Shown here: positions 41,226-50,450 of the stretch, in pieces
Layout: each line of letters begins with the position of its first letter
Position numbering within the stretch: position 1 is the stretch's first letter
Assembly (NCBI GenBank): GCA_033764965.1
Contig: JANRIN010000030.1
Location: 17,540-81,539 of the forward strand
From: JSC-12 sp033764965
Lineage (GTDB): Bacteria > Cyanobacteriota > Cyanobacteriia > Leptolyngbyales > Leptolyngbyaceae
Direction: 5' to 3'
DNA length: 64,000 nucleotides
Notes under the pieces: model-generated
Databases searched by the model: none
The model's input: only the letters and a program-made list of their open reading frames with translations
What the model was told of the DNA's origin: nothing
Position numbers and translations under genes: made by a program

Positions 41226-44126
41226 ATGCTGACTCAAACAACTTCCCAACGTGTCATTCCACAAACGCGACAGATCAATAGCAACGATCGCATCTTCCTG
41301 AATGACTCCAACGCTATTTGGCGGATTCAGTCCGGTTCTGTAGATTTATTTGCCCTGCATCAAGGTCGTCGCCGTTATTTATTTACTGCAAAACCCAGTG
41401 AGGTGTTACTTCCATTCCTGCTTTCTACTGAAACAAGTCTCCCGTGCCAGTTGTTTGCCCAGGCGGCTCAACCAACGGTGCTAGAACCGTTCACCCCCGA
41501 TAGTTATCAGGATTGGATGGTGCAGGAGCCGCAAACCGCGATCGCCAGTTTGGAAACCTGGATCACATCGCTGAGTCACACCATTGCTAACCTGACTCCT
41601 GCGACTCTGCCCACTCCTATCACGACTTCTGGCATTCTAGATTCGGGCGAAGTCTTGCAAATCACACAAGGTCGGGTATCCTGGATTCGGCTTTATCAGG
41701 GAGATTTAGCGCTACTGGCTCATGCCGATTTAACCTTTACGCCAGAGTCTAACTGGTTTCCGATCGCGGGTTCCCTCTGGTTACAAGCCAACACTTTAGT
41801 AGAACTCGATCGCTGCGACCACACCACCATTACCCAACCTTGTCTCTTTTTGAATGGGGTCGCTCAACTGCAACAACGTCTGGGACAACTCCTAGTCATG
41901 CAGCTTCAAACCGCACAAAAGGAAGATCTGGAACGACTCTATCTGCGAGATCAAATTAATCAAGCAGCCATTACAAAAACTAATGCTGAATTCATCAACG
42001 TATTTCAATCACCGCAACACAAAAAAACTCAGCAAAAAATTGAAGCGGCTGAGGATTTTGATACGGCATTGTTAATGGCAACCGGAGCCGTGGGACGAGC
42101 ATTAGGAGTCACAGTTCAGCCTCCCGGAGCAGCGGAAGATACCCGTCGATCGCCCAACCCACTAAACACGATCGCCCGTGCATCTCACATCCAAATTCGT
42201 CAGGTGAGTTTGCGAGATGATTGGTGGACAAAAGACTGCGGCGCGATGGTGACTTATGCGCTGGATGACGGACGACCCGTCGCGCTCCTACCCCTGGGCG
42301 ATGCAGGCTATGAACTCTATGATCCGCTGCATGGATCACGGACAAAATGCGATCGCTCGATCGCTAGCCAGCTTCCCACCACGGCTTACACGTTCTATCG
42401 TTCGCTCCCCACCGTGCTCCGTCCCCTTGATCTGCTCAAGTTCGCTGTTCACGGACACCAGCAAGAACTATTCATCCTGTTGGCAGCAGGCATTGCCACT
42501 ACCTTACTGGGCATGGTGACACCTCAAGCGACCGCAATCCTGGTGGATCAAGCCATTCCCAATGCGAATCGTCAGTTGGTGTGGGAAATGGCGCTAGGAT
42601 TAACCGCGATCGCCCTTGGCTCAACCTTATTCCAAATCACTCAAAGCTTTGCCATCATGCGGCTAGAAACCTATGCCGATTCTGCCACTCAAGCGGCAGT
42701 GTGGGATCGATTGCTTAAGCTCAAGCCCTCTTTTTTCCGGCAATACACCAGCGGCGAGTTGAGTGCCCGCGTTTCTGCCATCAGCCAAATTCGCCAACGG
42801 TTAGGCAGTACCGTACTCAAAAGTCTATTTTCTGGAATTTTTTCCTTTCTCAACCTGGGCTTGTTGTTTTATTACAGTGTGCCATTGGCTTTAATTGCCC
42901 TGGTGGTGGCGGCAATGAATATTACAGTGACTGCGATCGCGGGACGCTTCACCCTCAAGAAAACAAAGCTGTTGCTAGAACGGCAGGGCAAACTCCTGGG
43001 AGTGATGATGCAGCTCGTTAACGGTGTCACCAAGTTCCGAGTGGCTGGGGCGGAATCTCGTGCCTTCGCTTATTGGGGACAGCAGTACAGCCAGCAGTTG
43101 ACGCTCATGCTGAGTACTCAGGGCGTGGAAGACAATCTCGCTGTGGTCAACAGTTTACTGTCTGCCATCACTCCAGCGGCATTGTTCGTTGCTGCCAGTC
43201 AGTTGTTAGCAACTCCATCCAGCAGTTTTTCCTTGCCAACGTTTCTGGCATTCAACGCCGCTTTTGGGACGTTTATCAGCGGTGCAACCAGCCTCAGCAC
43301 GACTGTCATTGATTTGTTAGAAATACAACCCATCTGGCAGCGGGTACAGCCCATTCTCAAAGCGGTGCCCGAAGTGGACAGTACAAAAGCCAATCCGGGT
43401 AGACTGTCGGGACGGGTTGCCGTGGATCATGCCGTGTTTCGGTATCGTCCCGATGGTGCGTTGAATTTGGATGATGTCAGCATTCAGGCTGAACCGGGAG
43501 AGTTCATTGCGTTGGTTGGACCATCCGGCAGTGGCAAATCGACTCTGTTACGGTTGCTGCTGGGCTTTGATGTGCCGGAGTCGGGAACGGTGTCATTTGA
43601 TGGGCAAGATCTGGCAGGTTTGGATGTGAAGGCAGTGCGACGGCAGTTGGGAGTGGTGCTGCAAAACAGCCGCCTGATGTCGGCTTCGATGTTTGAAAAT
43701 ATTGCCGGAAGTGCGCTGATTTCAATGGATGAAGCCTGGGAAGCGGCGCGAATGGCTGGTTTAGCAGGGGACATTGAGGCGATGCCAATGGGGATGCACA
43801 CGGTTGTTAGCGAAGGAGGTTCCAATCTTTCGGGAGGACAACGGCAACGACTCTTGATTGCGCGGGCATTGGCGCTGCGTCCCCGAATTCTGCTGTTTGA
43901 TGAAGCCACCAGCGCCCTGGATAACCGGACGCAGCAAATTGTTAGCGACAGTCTCGATCGCCTCAAAGTCACGCGCATTGTGGTTGCCCATCGGCTCAGT
44001 ACTATTCGCAACGCCGATCGCATTTATGTCTTGCAAAATGGTCGCCTGATCCAACAAGGCAGCTTTAACGAACTGGCAACGACTCCAGGTCTGTTTCAAC
44101 AACTGGTAGAACGACAAAAAGTTTAA
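41226..44126 (+). CDS. NHLP-type bacteriocin export ABC transporter, permease/ATPase subunit
   Basis: 966 aa from the ATG at 41226; the open frame from 41142 runs through a repeat. The N-terminal 400 residues lack a C39 triad and instead hold a CNBD-like segment (IWRIQSGSVDLFALHQGRRRYLF) and a second barrel-like region. Membrane helices begin near LFILLAAGIATTLLGMVT. The ATPase domain has Walker A GPSGSGKST, signature LSGGQRQRLLIARA and Walker B LLFDEATSALD. It is probably the partner half of the exporter (TIGR03797-like by my reading). This is the last gene of the cassette. Confidence 0.9.
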   Translation: MLTQTTSQRVIPQTRQINSNDRIFLNDSNAIWRIQSGSVDLFALHQGRRRYLFTAKPSEVLLPFLLSTETSLPCQLFAQAAQPTVLEPFTPDSYQDWMVQEPQTAIASLETWITSLSHTIANLTPATLPTPITTSGILDSGEVLQITQGRVSWIRLYQGDLALLAHADLTFTPESNWFPIAGSLWLQANTLVELDRCDHTTITQPCLFLNGVAQLQQRLGQLLVMQLQTAQKEDLERLYLRDQINQAAITKTNAEFINVFQSPQHKKTQQKIEAAEDFDTALLMATGAVGRALGVTVQPPGAAEDTRRSPNPLNTIARASHIQIRQVSLRDDWWTKDCGAMVTYALDDGRPVALLPLGDAGYELYDPLHGSRTKCDRSIASQLPTTAYTFYRSLPTVLRPLDLLKFAVHGHQQELFILLAAGIATTLLGMVTPQATAILVDQAIPNANRQLVWEMALGLTAIALGSTLFQITQSFAIMRLETYADSATQAAVWDRLLKLKPSFFRQYTSGELSARVSAISQIRQRLGSTVLKSLFSGIFSFLNLGLLFYYSVPLALIALVVAAMNITVTAIAGRFTLKKTKLLLERQGKLLGVMMQLVNGVTKFRVAGAESRAFAYWGQQYSQQLTLMLSTQGVEDNLAVVNSLLSAITPAALFVAASQLLATPSSSFSLPTFLAFNAAFGTFISGATSLSTTVIDLLEIQPIWQRVQPILKAVPEVDSTKANPGRLSGRVAVDHAVFRYRPDGALNLDDVSIQAEPGEFIALVGPSGSGKSTLLRLLLGFDVPESGTVSFDGQDLAGLDVKAVRRQLGVVLQNSRLMSASMFENIAGSALISMDEAWEAARMAGLAGDIEAMPMGMHTVVSEGGSNLSGGQRQRLLIARALALRPRILLFDEATSALDNRTQQIVSDSLDRLKVTRIVVAHRLSTIRNADRIYVLQNGRLIQQGSFNELATTPGLFQQLVERQKV

Positions 44127-44211
44127 TTTCTATGGGGTGAAGTTTGGGATGGAACAGTCATGAGTCATTTGTCATTCACGCGATGTGCGACTTTCATAAC
44201 CATAGTTGTGC

Positions 44212-45117
44212 TCACCTACTTAGTTCCTGTAATTGCAGCGATCGCATTTCGGTTAAGCAAAAGGCAATTCCTTTTTCGTAGTAAGCCGCTTCATTAATAA
44301 AAATGGGATACACGGTTGAGTTACCTTCGTAGTAAAGCGTTTGTCCATTAAAAGTAATAAAGATCGGATCTCCAGGATGTAGCGGTTGATAATCTTGCCC
44401 TTGAAGTTGAGGGTGGATCATTCCCAGCAGGTTTCCCTGGTTATCTTTGGGATAGTCGATCGTTTTGAGGTGTTGATAAACCGTCAATTCGTTCTGGTTG
44501 GCTGCGTGTCCCTGATTGTAAGCTTCCAGATAATCCAGAATCGTGTAAACCAGAGCTTCAGTTTGAAAAAATAGGTCGGCTTGCAGAGTGCCCTGGACGA
44601 TCGCTCCTACCTCGATCGCAAAACCCAACTCACATAACGAATTCAAAAAAGTCAGCATTTTCCCCGGTTGATAAGCGCTGTAGACTTTCACCGCTGGATG
44701 AGTCGCGACTAAATGAGCAGTGAGAGCCAGGTTAAACGGGTGGTGGTTCACCAAAATCACCGTTAAACCCATGTTGGCAGTTGTGCTGTGTATGTCTAAT
44801 AAAAAATCAACTTTGGATGCTTCTGTGGCAACCAGGGTTTGATATAGCTCTCTAGCCCGTTGTTCTTCGTAGAGGTTCGCTTCCGACTTTTGTAACGTTC
44901 CGCGATCGAAACAGCGGTTTAAATCCGTGTCAACATAACGTCGAACCGCCGCGATCGCTAGAGGGTTCGCCAAAAGCGCCAGGGACTCAAACAACGATCG
45001 TGCGATCAAATCAGGGTTTTGTTGAAATTTCTTGACCAGATGGACTCCGATCAACTCATTGCCATGCGTTCCACCCACGATCGCGACTCGGTTAATCCTG
45101 GGACTAAACACTGTCAT
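44212..45117 (-). CDS. Aspartoacylase / succinylglutamate desuccinylase family zinc hydrolase
   Basis: 301 aa, typical length for aspartoacylase, which removes the acyl group from N-acyl-aspartate. Zinc ligands are His and Glu in GGTHGNELIG near residue 18 and His in LLDIHSTTANMG. The Arg-bearing YVDTDLNRCF and the catalytic Glu region (FAIEVGAIVQGTL) are present. The real substrate in cyanobacteria is not established. It starts one base before the stop of the small secreted protein gene on the same strand, so they are cotranscribed. Confidence 0.88.
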   Translation of the reverse strand: MTVFSPRINRVAIVGGTHGNELIGVHLVKKFQQNPDLIARSLFESLALLANPLAIAAVRRYVDTDLNRCFDRGTLQKSEANLYEEQRARELYQTLVATEASKVDFLLDIHSTTANMGLTVILVNHHPFNLALTAHLVATHPAVKVYSAYQPGKMLTFLNSLCELGFAIEVGAIVQGTLQADLFFQTEALVYTILDYLEAYNQGHAANQNELTVYQHLKTIDYPKDNQGNLLGMIHPQLQGQDYQPLHPGDPIFITFNGQTLYYEGNSTVYPIFINEAAYYEKGIAFCLTEMRSLQLQELSR

Positions 45118-45118
45118 T

Positions 45119-45502
45119 TCAAGACATCAGGTTTCGCAGTTGCCGCAGCGATCGAATACAAGTCGGGCAATCACAACCAAACAGGGCAACAGACGCATCA
45201 CTTTCCTCATCTGTAAAGTCAAACGATAGGGGCAATGAACCATCCGGCGCACCTTCTTCATCCACCACAACGCTTTGAGCCTTGGTGAGATCAACCACTT
45301 GCCCCGTAGTGTTGTCAGCATCAGCCCGGCGGCAGACTAACTGCTTTGGGGTTCGAGTAATGGTTCGCTTACAGGCATAGCCTTCGGTGACGGGAACCCA
45401 AGTATCAGAGTTGGCACGGGCAGGAGTCGCCAGCATGAGCAAAGAAAGTACAGGTGCAACCACAGTAGGCGCAATCAGGAGGAGTTTTAGAAGCTGACTC
45501 AT
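45119..45502 (-). CDS. Small secreted cysteine-containing protein, 127 aa
   Basis: A signal peptide (LLLIAPTVVAPVLSLLML, cleavage after PARA) precedes an acidic mature part of about 97 residues. Four Cys are present, with a C-terminal GCDCPTCIRSLRQL cluster that could bind metal or form disulfides. No family is recognised. Located 1 bp upstream of the aspartoacylase gene. A CDCPTC motif at the end of an exported protein is unusual and worth noting. Confidence 0.65.
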   Translation of the reverse strand: MSQLLKLLLIAPTVVAPVLSLLMLATPARANSDTWVPVTEGYACKRTITRTPKQLVCRRADADNTTGQVVDLTKAQSVVVDEEGAPDGSLPLSFDFTDEESDASVALFGCDCPTCIRSLRQLRNLMS

Positions 45503-45639
45503 GGTTCGTAGTGAGGGGATTCAGATTAGAACGTGTTCATTGTTTCACACAACCCCACGGCTGATCAGAAAAGTTTTTGAAGAATGGCAGAGTTGATCAC
45601 AAAATTCTTCCCTGGTACTTGTAAAGAATCATTAAGCTT

Positions 45640-45660
45640 GTTAACATAACATTACATAAA
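45640..45660 (+). promoter_or_regulatory. Possible HLR1/RpaB-like direct repeat
   Basis: GTTAACATAACATTACATAAA resembles the TTACA direct repeats bound by RpaB upstream of high-light genes, but spacing is 11 rather than 9-10 bases. It lies 19 bp before the HLIP start. Weak evidence. Confidence 0.25.
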
Positions 45661-45678
45661 CAAAAGAGGGGCTTTCCA

Positions 45679-45888
45679 ATGAGAAGCGGCGTTGTTACAG
45701 AAGAGCAAGGTAGACAAAATATTTATGCAGTTGAGCCTCAAATGTACGTATCAAGTGAGTCTCAATTCGGCTTTAACAAGCAATCTGAGTTGTTAAATGG
45801 TCGGCTGGCGATGATTGGTTTTATTTCTCTGTTGGTGTTGGAGGCGGCGACTGGACATGGGTTGATCGGATTTTTGTCCACTCTGTAA
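45679..45888 (+). CDS. High-light-inducible protein (HLIP, CAB/ELIP family)
   Basis: 69 aa with one chlorophyll-binding helix. The signature SELLNGRLAMIGFISLLVLEAATGHG contains the conserved Glu, Asn and Arg pigment ligands of the CAB/ELIP helix. HLIPs protect photosystem II assembly and chlorophyll synthesis under light stress in the thylakoid membrane. A GAGGGG site precedes the ATG. A strong terminator follows, so the gene is monocistronic. Confidence 0.93.
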   Translation: MRSGVVTEEQGRQNIYAVEPQMYVSSESQFGFNKQSELLNGRLAMIGFISLLVLEAATGHGLIGFLSTL

Positions 45889-45927
45889 TAGTCCTTTAAG
45901 GCTACGATTTCCTCCATAAGCTTTTTA

Positions 45928-45950
45928 CCCTGCTTCATGCAGGGTTTTTT
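45928..45950 (+). terminator. Intrinsic terminator after the HLIP gene
   Basis: Perfect 6-bp stem CCCTGC / GCAGGG with loop TTCAT, followed by TTTTTT. Confidence 0.85.
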
Positions 45951-46083
45951 GTTGGCTAATACCAATCTCCATACTGACGTTTCAGTGCTCTAAAAGCTGA
46001 AAATGGTCACTGGTCATTCGTCATTCGTCACTGGTCATTGATCTTTCCAACCCCCAACCCCTAACCCCCATCCCTCATCTCCC

Positions 46084-47001
46084 ATGCCAGATCGCAAGTC
46101 ATCTTTTTTCATTTTCCTATCGCTGGCTGGAATGCTGGTTGCTTGCGCTCAAGGGGTTCCATCCAGTCAACCCTCGCCTATTCCTTCCACGCCATCTCCC
46201 CTACCTGAGAAGAAACTGGAATACGACCTGCATAAATTACCTCGAAGTATTGTGCATACGCTTAAGATTCCAGCCCAGAGTCAGTTTGTTGTGACGACAG
46301 CCGTATCCAGTAAATTGCAGACTGTAGAGGAATTTGCAGACTCCTCTCAAGCGATCGCCGTCCTCAATGGTGGTTTTTTTGATCCTGAAAATCAGAAATC
46401 GACCGCGTCTATTTTCCAGAACGGGCAGCAGATTGCTAAACCTGAGGATAACGATCGCTTGATGAACAACCTGAATTTGCTGCCCTACCTGGATAGAATC
46501 TTGAATCGGAGTGAATTTCGGCGTTATCAGTGTGGCTCATCCCAGCAATATGACATTACGCCACGGCAGGAACTTCCACCCACGGATTGCCAATTGCAAG
46601 ATGCGTTAGGAGCGGGACCTCAACTCCTACCGTTTAGCACACTCCGGGAAGAGGGCTTTTTGGATGGGCAAAATGGCACCGTGATTCGAGATGCCCTGGG
46701 ACACAATCAACCCAATGCCCGCAGCGCGATCGGCATCACTAGGGATGGCTCACTTCTGCTAGTCCTGGCATCCCAAAATCCAGACAATTCCACAAATTCT
46801 GGTTTATCAATCCTTGAACTAACCGACTTTATGAAAAAGCAGGGCGTGGAAAAGGCACTCAATCTGGATGGCGGCACCTCTTCAGCTTTGTTTTTTCAGG
46901 GCGAAACCTTTTACGGCAAGGTGAATGAATCCGGTGAACCGATCGCCCGCCCCGTCAAATCCGTGCTCCTGGTGAAAAGCACAAAAAAACCAGAGCAATA
47001 A
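46084..47001 (+). CDS. Phosphodiester glycosidase (NAGPA) domain lipoprotein
   Basis: 305 aa. The signal peptide has a lipobox-like LVAC (Cys near residue 21), then a Pro/Ser-rich spacer (PSPIPSTPSP). The NAGPA/DUF2233 domain has AVLNGGFFDPENQ, AIGITRDGSLLLVLA and ALNLDGGTSSALFF. The human homologue uncovers mannose-6-phosphate; bacterial substrates are unknown. It is preceded directly by a CCCCAACCCC-type low-complexity stretch with no visible ribosome-binding site. Confidence 0.85.
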   Translation: MPDRKSSFFIFLSLAGMLVACAQGVPSSQPSPIPSTPSPLPEKKLEYDLHKLPRSIVHTLKIPAQSQFVVTTAVSSKLQTVEEFADSSQAIAVLNGGFFDPENQKSTASIFQNGQQIAKPEDNDRLMNNLNLLPYLDRILNRSEFRRYQCGSSQQYDITPRQELPPTDCQLQDALGAGPQLLPFSTLREEGFLDGQNGTVIRDALGHNQPNARSAIGITRDGSLLLVLASQNPDNSTNSGLSILELTDFMKKQGVEKALNLDGGTSSALFFQGETFYGKVNESGEPIARPVKSVLLVKSTKKPEQ

Positions 47002-47046
47002 TCTCTGGTTGAATCAATGGACAAACAAGGGTTTTCTCTGAGTCAA

Positions 47047-47622
47047 TTACTCAGCCGCGCCAGAACCGCCACCAGAAAGAACGATCACAACAACGCGCCC
47101 AGGATCATTCAGAGCTTCTACCCCTTCAGGTAACGTAAGTTGCCCCACCTGGAGGGCATCTCCTACACCCAGGTCGGTAACATCAACTTCGATATAATCA
47201 GGGATTTTTTCTGCAATGCACTTGACGTGTAAAGAACTCATGGACGGGTCAAGGGAACCGCCCCCTTCCTTAATTCCCTTCGCAGTTCCAATGAAGTGCA
47301 GAGGCACGTCCACTTCCAAACTGCCATGATCCGCAACGGCAAAAAAGCTGATGTGATAAGGCGTACCGCGCCAGGGATGGGTTTGCACTTCCCGCAACAA
47401 AGCTTTTCCATTCCAGGATAAATCAGGAATACTCACCTGAATCAGAGAGTTATTGATAGAAGCCGCTTTCAGCAGGTTTTCAGCCGCTTTCGACTCCAAC
47501 ACTAGCGAAACAGATTCGTTCCCTTTGTGTCCATAGAGAACCGCAGGCAGTTTTCCAGAACGACGCAAGGCATTGGGTTTGCTGCCTTCTGGACGAGGTT
47601 GACATTCGATCGTAAATTCCAT
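47047..47622 (-). CDS. rplY: 50S ribosomal protein L25/Ctc
   Basis: 191 aa from the ATG at 47622 (MEFTIECQPRPEGSKPNALR). A longer in-frame ORF to 47760 overlaps purA and is a shadow. The N-terminal L25 domain binds 5S rRNA (SGKLPAVLYGHKG). The C-terminal TL5/Ctc extension follows (VDVPLHFIGTAKGIKEGG, VDVTDLGVGDALQV). It begins 28 bp after purA and is probably cotranscribed with it. Confidence 0.94.
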   Translation of the reverse strand: MEFTIECQPRPEGSKPNALRRSGKLPAVLYGHKGNESVSLVLESKAAENLLKAASINNSLIQVSIPDLSWNGKALLREVQTHPWRGTPYHISFFAVADHGSLEVDVPLHFIGTAKGIKEGGGSLDPSMSSLHVKCIAEKIPDYIEVDVTDLGVGDALQVGQLTLPEGVEALNDPGRVVVIVLSGGGSGAAE

Positions 47623-47650
47623 AGCAATTTGCTCGTAGATAAAGGGGTGG

Positions 47651-49009
47651 TTAAACTTCGAGAGTTTGATTCGTGGCTTCTCTCGCGGAGGAGCCATTGG
47701 TGTGAAGCAGAGCGCGTTTGGGACCGTGGATTGGGTCTTCAACGATGATGGTTTGATCACGACTGGCTCCCAAGGAGACGATCGCGATCGGGACTTCCAT
47801 CAACTCTGCCAAAAGCTTGAGATAATCCAGTGCCTGTTTGGGCAAATCATCCAGTGTCCGGCAGTCTGCCGTGGATTGTTTCCACCCCGGAACGGTTTTG
47901 TAAATTGGACGACACCGGGCAAACTTACGCGCATTACTGGGAAAATCGTTGCAGCGTTCCCCATCCACTTCATAGGCAACGCAGATGCTGATTTCATCCA
48001 TCTCGTCTAGCACGTCTAATTTCGTCACGGCGAGGCAATCCAGCCCGTTGATCCGCACAGCATAACGACCAATGACAGCATCAAACCAGCCACACCGCCG
48101 CCGCCGCCCCGTGGTCGTGCCAAATTCGGCTCCCCGATCGCAGAGCAGTTCGCCCATTTCCCCATCCAATTCGGTCGGGAAAGGTCCTTCCCCAACGCGA
48201 GTGGTATACGCCTTGGCAACTCCAATCACGCGATCGATCACCGTTGGTCCCACGCCTGTGCCCACGCAGGCTCCCCCGGCTACCGGATTTGAGGAAGTGA
48301 CGTAGGGATAGGTGCCATGATCTAAGTCGAGCAGTGTTCCCTGGGCACCTTCAAACAAAATGTTGCGCTTGCGTTGAATTGCGTCATAAATCCGCAACGA
48401 GCTATCGACTACATGGTTACGCAGGCGATCGGCGTAGACCAAGTATTCATCGATTACATCCTGGGGATCGAGCGGCGGCAGGTTATACAGCTTCTCTAAA
48501 AGGACGTTTTTATAGTCCACTGTCCAGCGCAACCGCTTCCGCAGAGAGTCTGGATCCATCAGATCAATCATGCGAATGCCCGTACGTTCCGATTTATCCG
48601 CATAGGTCGGACCAATGCCCCGCCCAGTCGTGCCGATCTTATGTTCGCCCCGCCGCTCTTCAGAAGCCTGATCAATAATGCGGTGATACGGCATGGTGAT
48701 GTGAGCCGTTTCGGAAATGAGCAAGTTTCGGGTGGAAATGCCCAAAGCTTCGAGTTGGTCGAGTTCGCCGATCAACACCTTGGGATCAATGACCGTTCCA
48801 CAGCCAATAATGCACTCCGTGTCGGGATAGAGAATGCCAGACGGAATCAGGTGTAGCTTAAAGGTTTTGTCCTTGACGACTACAGTATGTCCAGCGTTGA
48901 CTCCACCCTGATAACGGACTACCACATCTGCCGACTTACTAAGCAGATCTGTTATTTTTCCTTTCCCTTCGTCGCCCCATTGGGCACCAATCACGATGAC
49001 GTTAGCCAA
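47651..49009 (-). CDS. purA: Adenylosuccinate synthetase
   Basis: 452 aa. It makes adenylosuccinate from IMP, aspartate and GTP, the committed step to AMP. The N-terminal signature VIVIGAQWGDEGKGKITDLL contains the catalytic Asp and P-loop. The catalytic His is in GGVNAGHTVV. Further blocks are RGIGPTYADK, FEGAQGTLLDLDHGTYPYVT (in order) and GTTTGRRRRCGWFD. The last 20 residues extend slightly beyond the usual C-terminus. First gene of purA-rplY. Confidence 0.96.
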   Translation of the reverse strand: MANVIVIGAQWGDEGKGKITDLLSKSADVVVRYQGGVNAGHTVVVKDKTFKLHLIPSGILYPDTECIIGCGTVIDPKVLIGELDQLEALGISTRNLLISETAHITMPYHRIIDQASEERRGEHKIGTTGRGIGPTYADKSERTGIRMIDLMDPDSLRKRLRWTVDYKNVLLEKLYNLPPLDPQDVIDEYLVYADRLRNHVVDSSLRIYDAIQRKRNILFEGAQGTLLDLDHGTYPYVTSSNPVAGGACVGTGVGPTVIDRVIGVAKAYTTRVGEGPFPTELDGEMGELLCDRGAEFGTTTGRRRRCGWFDAVIGRYAVRINGLDCLAVTKLDVLDEMDEISICVAYEVDGERCNDFPSNARKFARCRPIYKTVPGWKQSTADCRTLDDLPKQALDYLKLLAELMEVPIAIVSLGASRDQTIIVEDPIHGPKRALLHTNGSSAREATNQTLEV

Positions 49010-49302
49010 GACTTTTTAAAGAACTAGAGTTTGCACAAACATCCATTATCAGGATTTGTTTTGATTAATGTCAACTGGCTATTAAGTAGTCGGGGTGTCG
49101 ATCGAGAATGGAGCCATCCAGTTTTATCCTGCCTGTCAGTAAGCGTAGGAAGAGTACAGGACTGAAATTGGGAAAACCATGCAAGAACGATTTAAGTTCC
49201 CTATGATCAAGAAAAGATTTGTTAACTTCAGATCTTTTCGCGTGACTTCAGCGATCGCTCACTCTCTGTAAATTCTATTACTCGTAACTTAAAGAGGTGC
49301 TT

Positions 49303-50355
49303 GTGGCTTTATATGCAGAATTACACCGTCACCTTGGAGGTTCTGTTGTTCCTCGTGTGTTGTGGCGTTATCTTCAACGCAATGAATCTAACTTGATTCA
49401 GCGCTTTGCGGACTATGCAGAATTTGAAGATTTCTACACCCGTCCCCGCAATACTTTAGATGAATATCTGGAGTTACACACTCTGGTGGAAAGTGTGCAA
49501 ACGGCGGAAGCCTTACCCTACTTTGTTTATCGCCTCGTGCGCGGAGCTTACATCTTTGAAAATCTTGCTTACCTGGAACTGCGCTATACGCCCTATCTCC
49601 GCACGCCAGAGCACTTAACCCAGGCTCAACGAATTGAGGCAATGCACGAGATCGTGGAGATTGTGGGTAAAGCCAGCCAGATCCAGGACTATCCGATCGT
49701 GACGAGCCAAATTCTCTGTATGCACTCGAAATTGCCCTACGAGGTGAATCGAGCCATTGTTGAATTAGCAGCGCAACGACGGGAATATGTGTGTGCGATC
49801 GATGTAGCAGGGGGAGATAATCACTACGGCGCACGATTGGAAGAATTTGTGGAGTTGTACGCCTATGCTCGATCGCTGGGTCTTAACACCACTGGACATT
49901 TGTACGAGACACGGGACGGTTGCCACGCAGAGCTTTTACCCTACCTGATGCGAATTGGACACGGCATTCAAATTCCGATCCACTACCCGCACTTATTGAA
50001 AGAAGTGGCAGACCGAGGACAATGTTTGGAAATTTGCCCCACCACTTATCTGAAGACAGGGACATTAGATGAGCTTTCTCAACTCAAGCTGGTGTTCGAT
50101 CGCTGCTTTGAAGCCGGGGTAGACATCGCCATTTGCACTGACAACGCCGGTCTGCATAATGTGCGGCTCCCGTTTGAGTATGAGAATTTGTTAACCTACG
50201 ACATTATTGGGTTTGAGGCGCTGCAAGCCTGTCAAGATGCGGCGTTTCGCCATGCCTTTGCCTGGCCCCATAACCAACGTCCAGCCTCGTTGCTAAATGG
50301 ATTGCTTAAAACTGAGACAGTTAGCAGCGATCGCTCAGAAGCCGTTGTGCGATAG
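49303..50355 (+). CDS. Adenosine-deaminase-family metal-dependent hydrolase
   Basis: 350 aa from the GTG at 49303, with AGAGG upstream; GTG at 49297 is an alternative. Metal ligands are conserved: His8-x-His10 (ELHRHLGGS), the His of TTGHLYE and the Asp of CTDNAG. The HAGE motif of true adenosine deaminases reads HLYE, and the DDP motif reads DNA (Asp-Asn-Ala). The second Asp that contacts the purine in characterised enzymes is therefore Asn. The Glu proton donor and RIGHGI remain. Deaminase chemistry is likely, but the substrate may not be adenosine. No pathway partner adjoins it. Confidence 0.82.
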   Translation: MALYAELHRHLGGSVVPRVLWRYLQRNESNLIQRFADYAEFEDFYTRPRNTLDEYLELHTLVESVQTAEALPYFVYRLVRGAYIFENLAYLELRYTPYLRTPEHLTQAQRIEAMHEIVEIVGKASQIQDYPIVTSQILCMHSKLPYEVNRAIVELAAQRREYVCAIDVAGGDNHYGARLEEFVELYAYARSLGLNTTGHLYETRDGCHAELLPYLMRIGHGIQIPIHYPHLLKEVADRGQCLEICPTTYLKTGTLDELSQLKLVFDRCFEAGVDIAICTDNAGLHNVRLPFEYENLLTYDIIGFEALQACQDAAFRHAFAWPHNQRPASLLNGLLKTETVSSDRSEAVVR

Positions 50356-50375
50356 GTTGGGAAATCTCAAAAAAC

Positions 50376-50407
50376 AAAGGGAGAGCGATCGCGATCGCTC
50401 TCCCTTT
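50376..50407. terminator. Perfect 32-base palindrome, bidirectional terminator
   Basis: AAAGGGAGAGCGATCG followed by its exact reverse complement, placed between the convergent deaminase-like and psb27 genes. An A-rich tract on the left and TTT on the right make it usable as a terminator on both strands. The centre is two overlapping HIP1 octamers. Confidence 0.75.
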
Positions 50408-50450
50408 CATGCCTGAATTCAGTTTTTGTTAACGAATCTAAGTAGCAAAT

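Noticed and set aside
47623..47760. N-terminal extension of L25
   Set aside because: It overlaps the purA coding end and is not part of the L25 family; the ATG at 47622 gives the canonical N-terminus.
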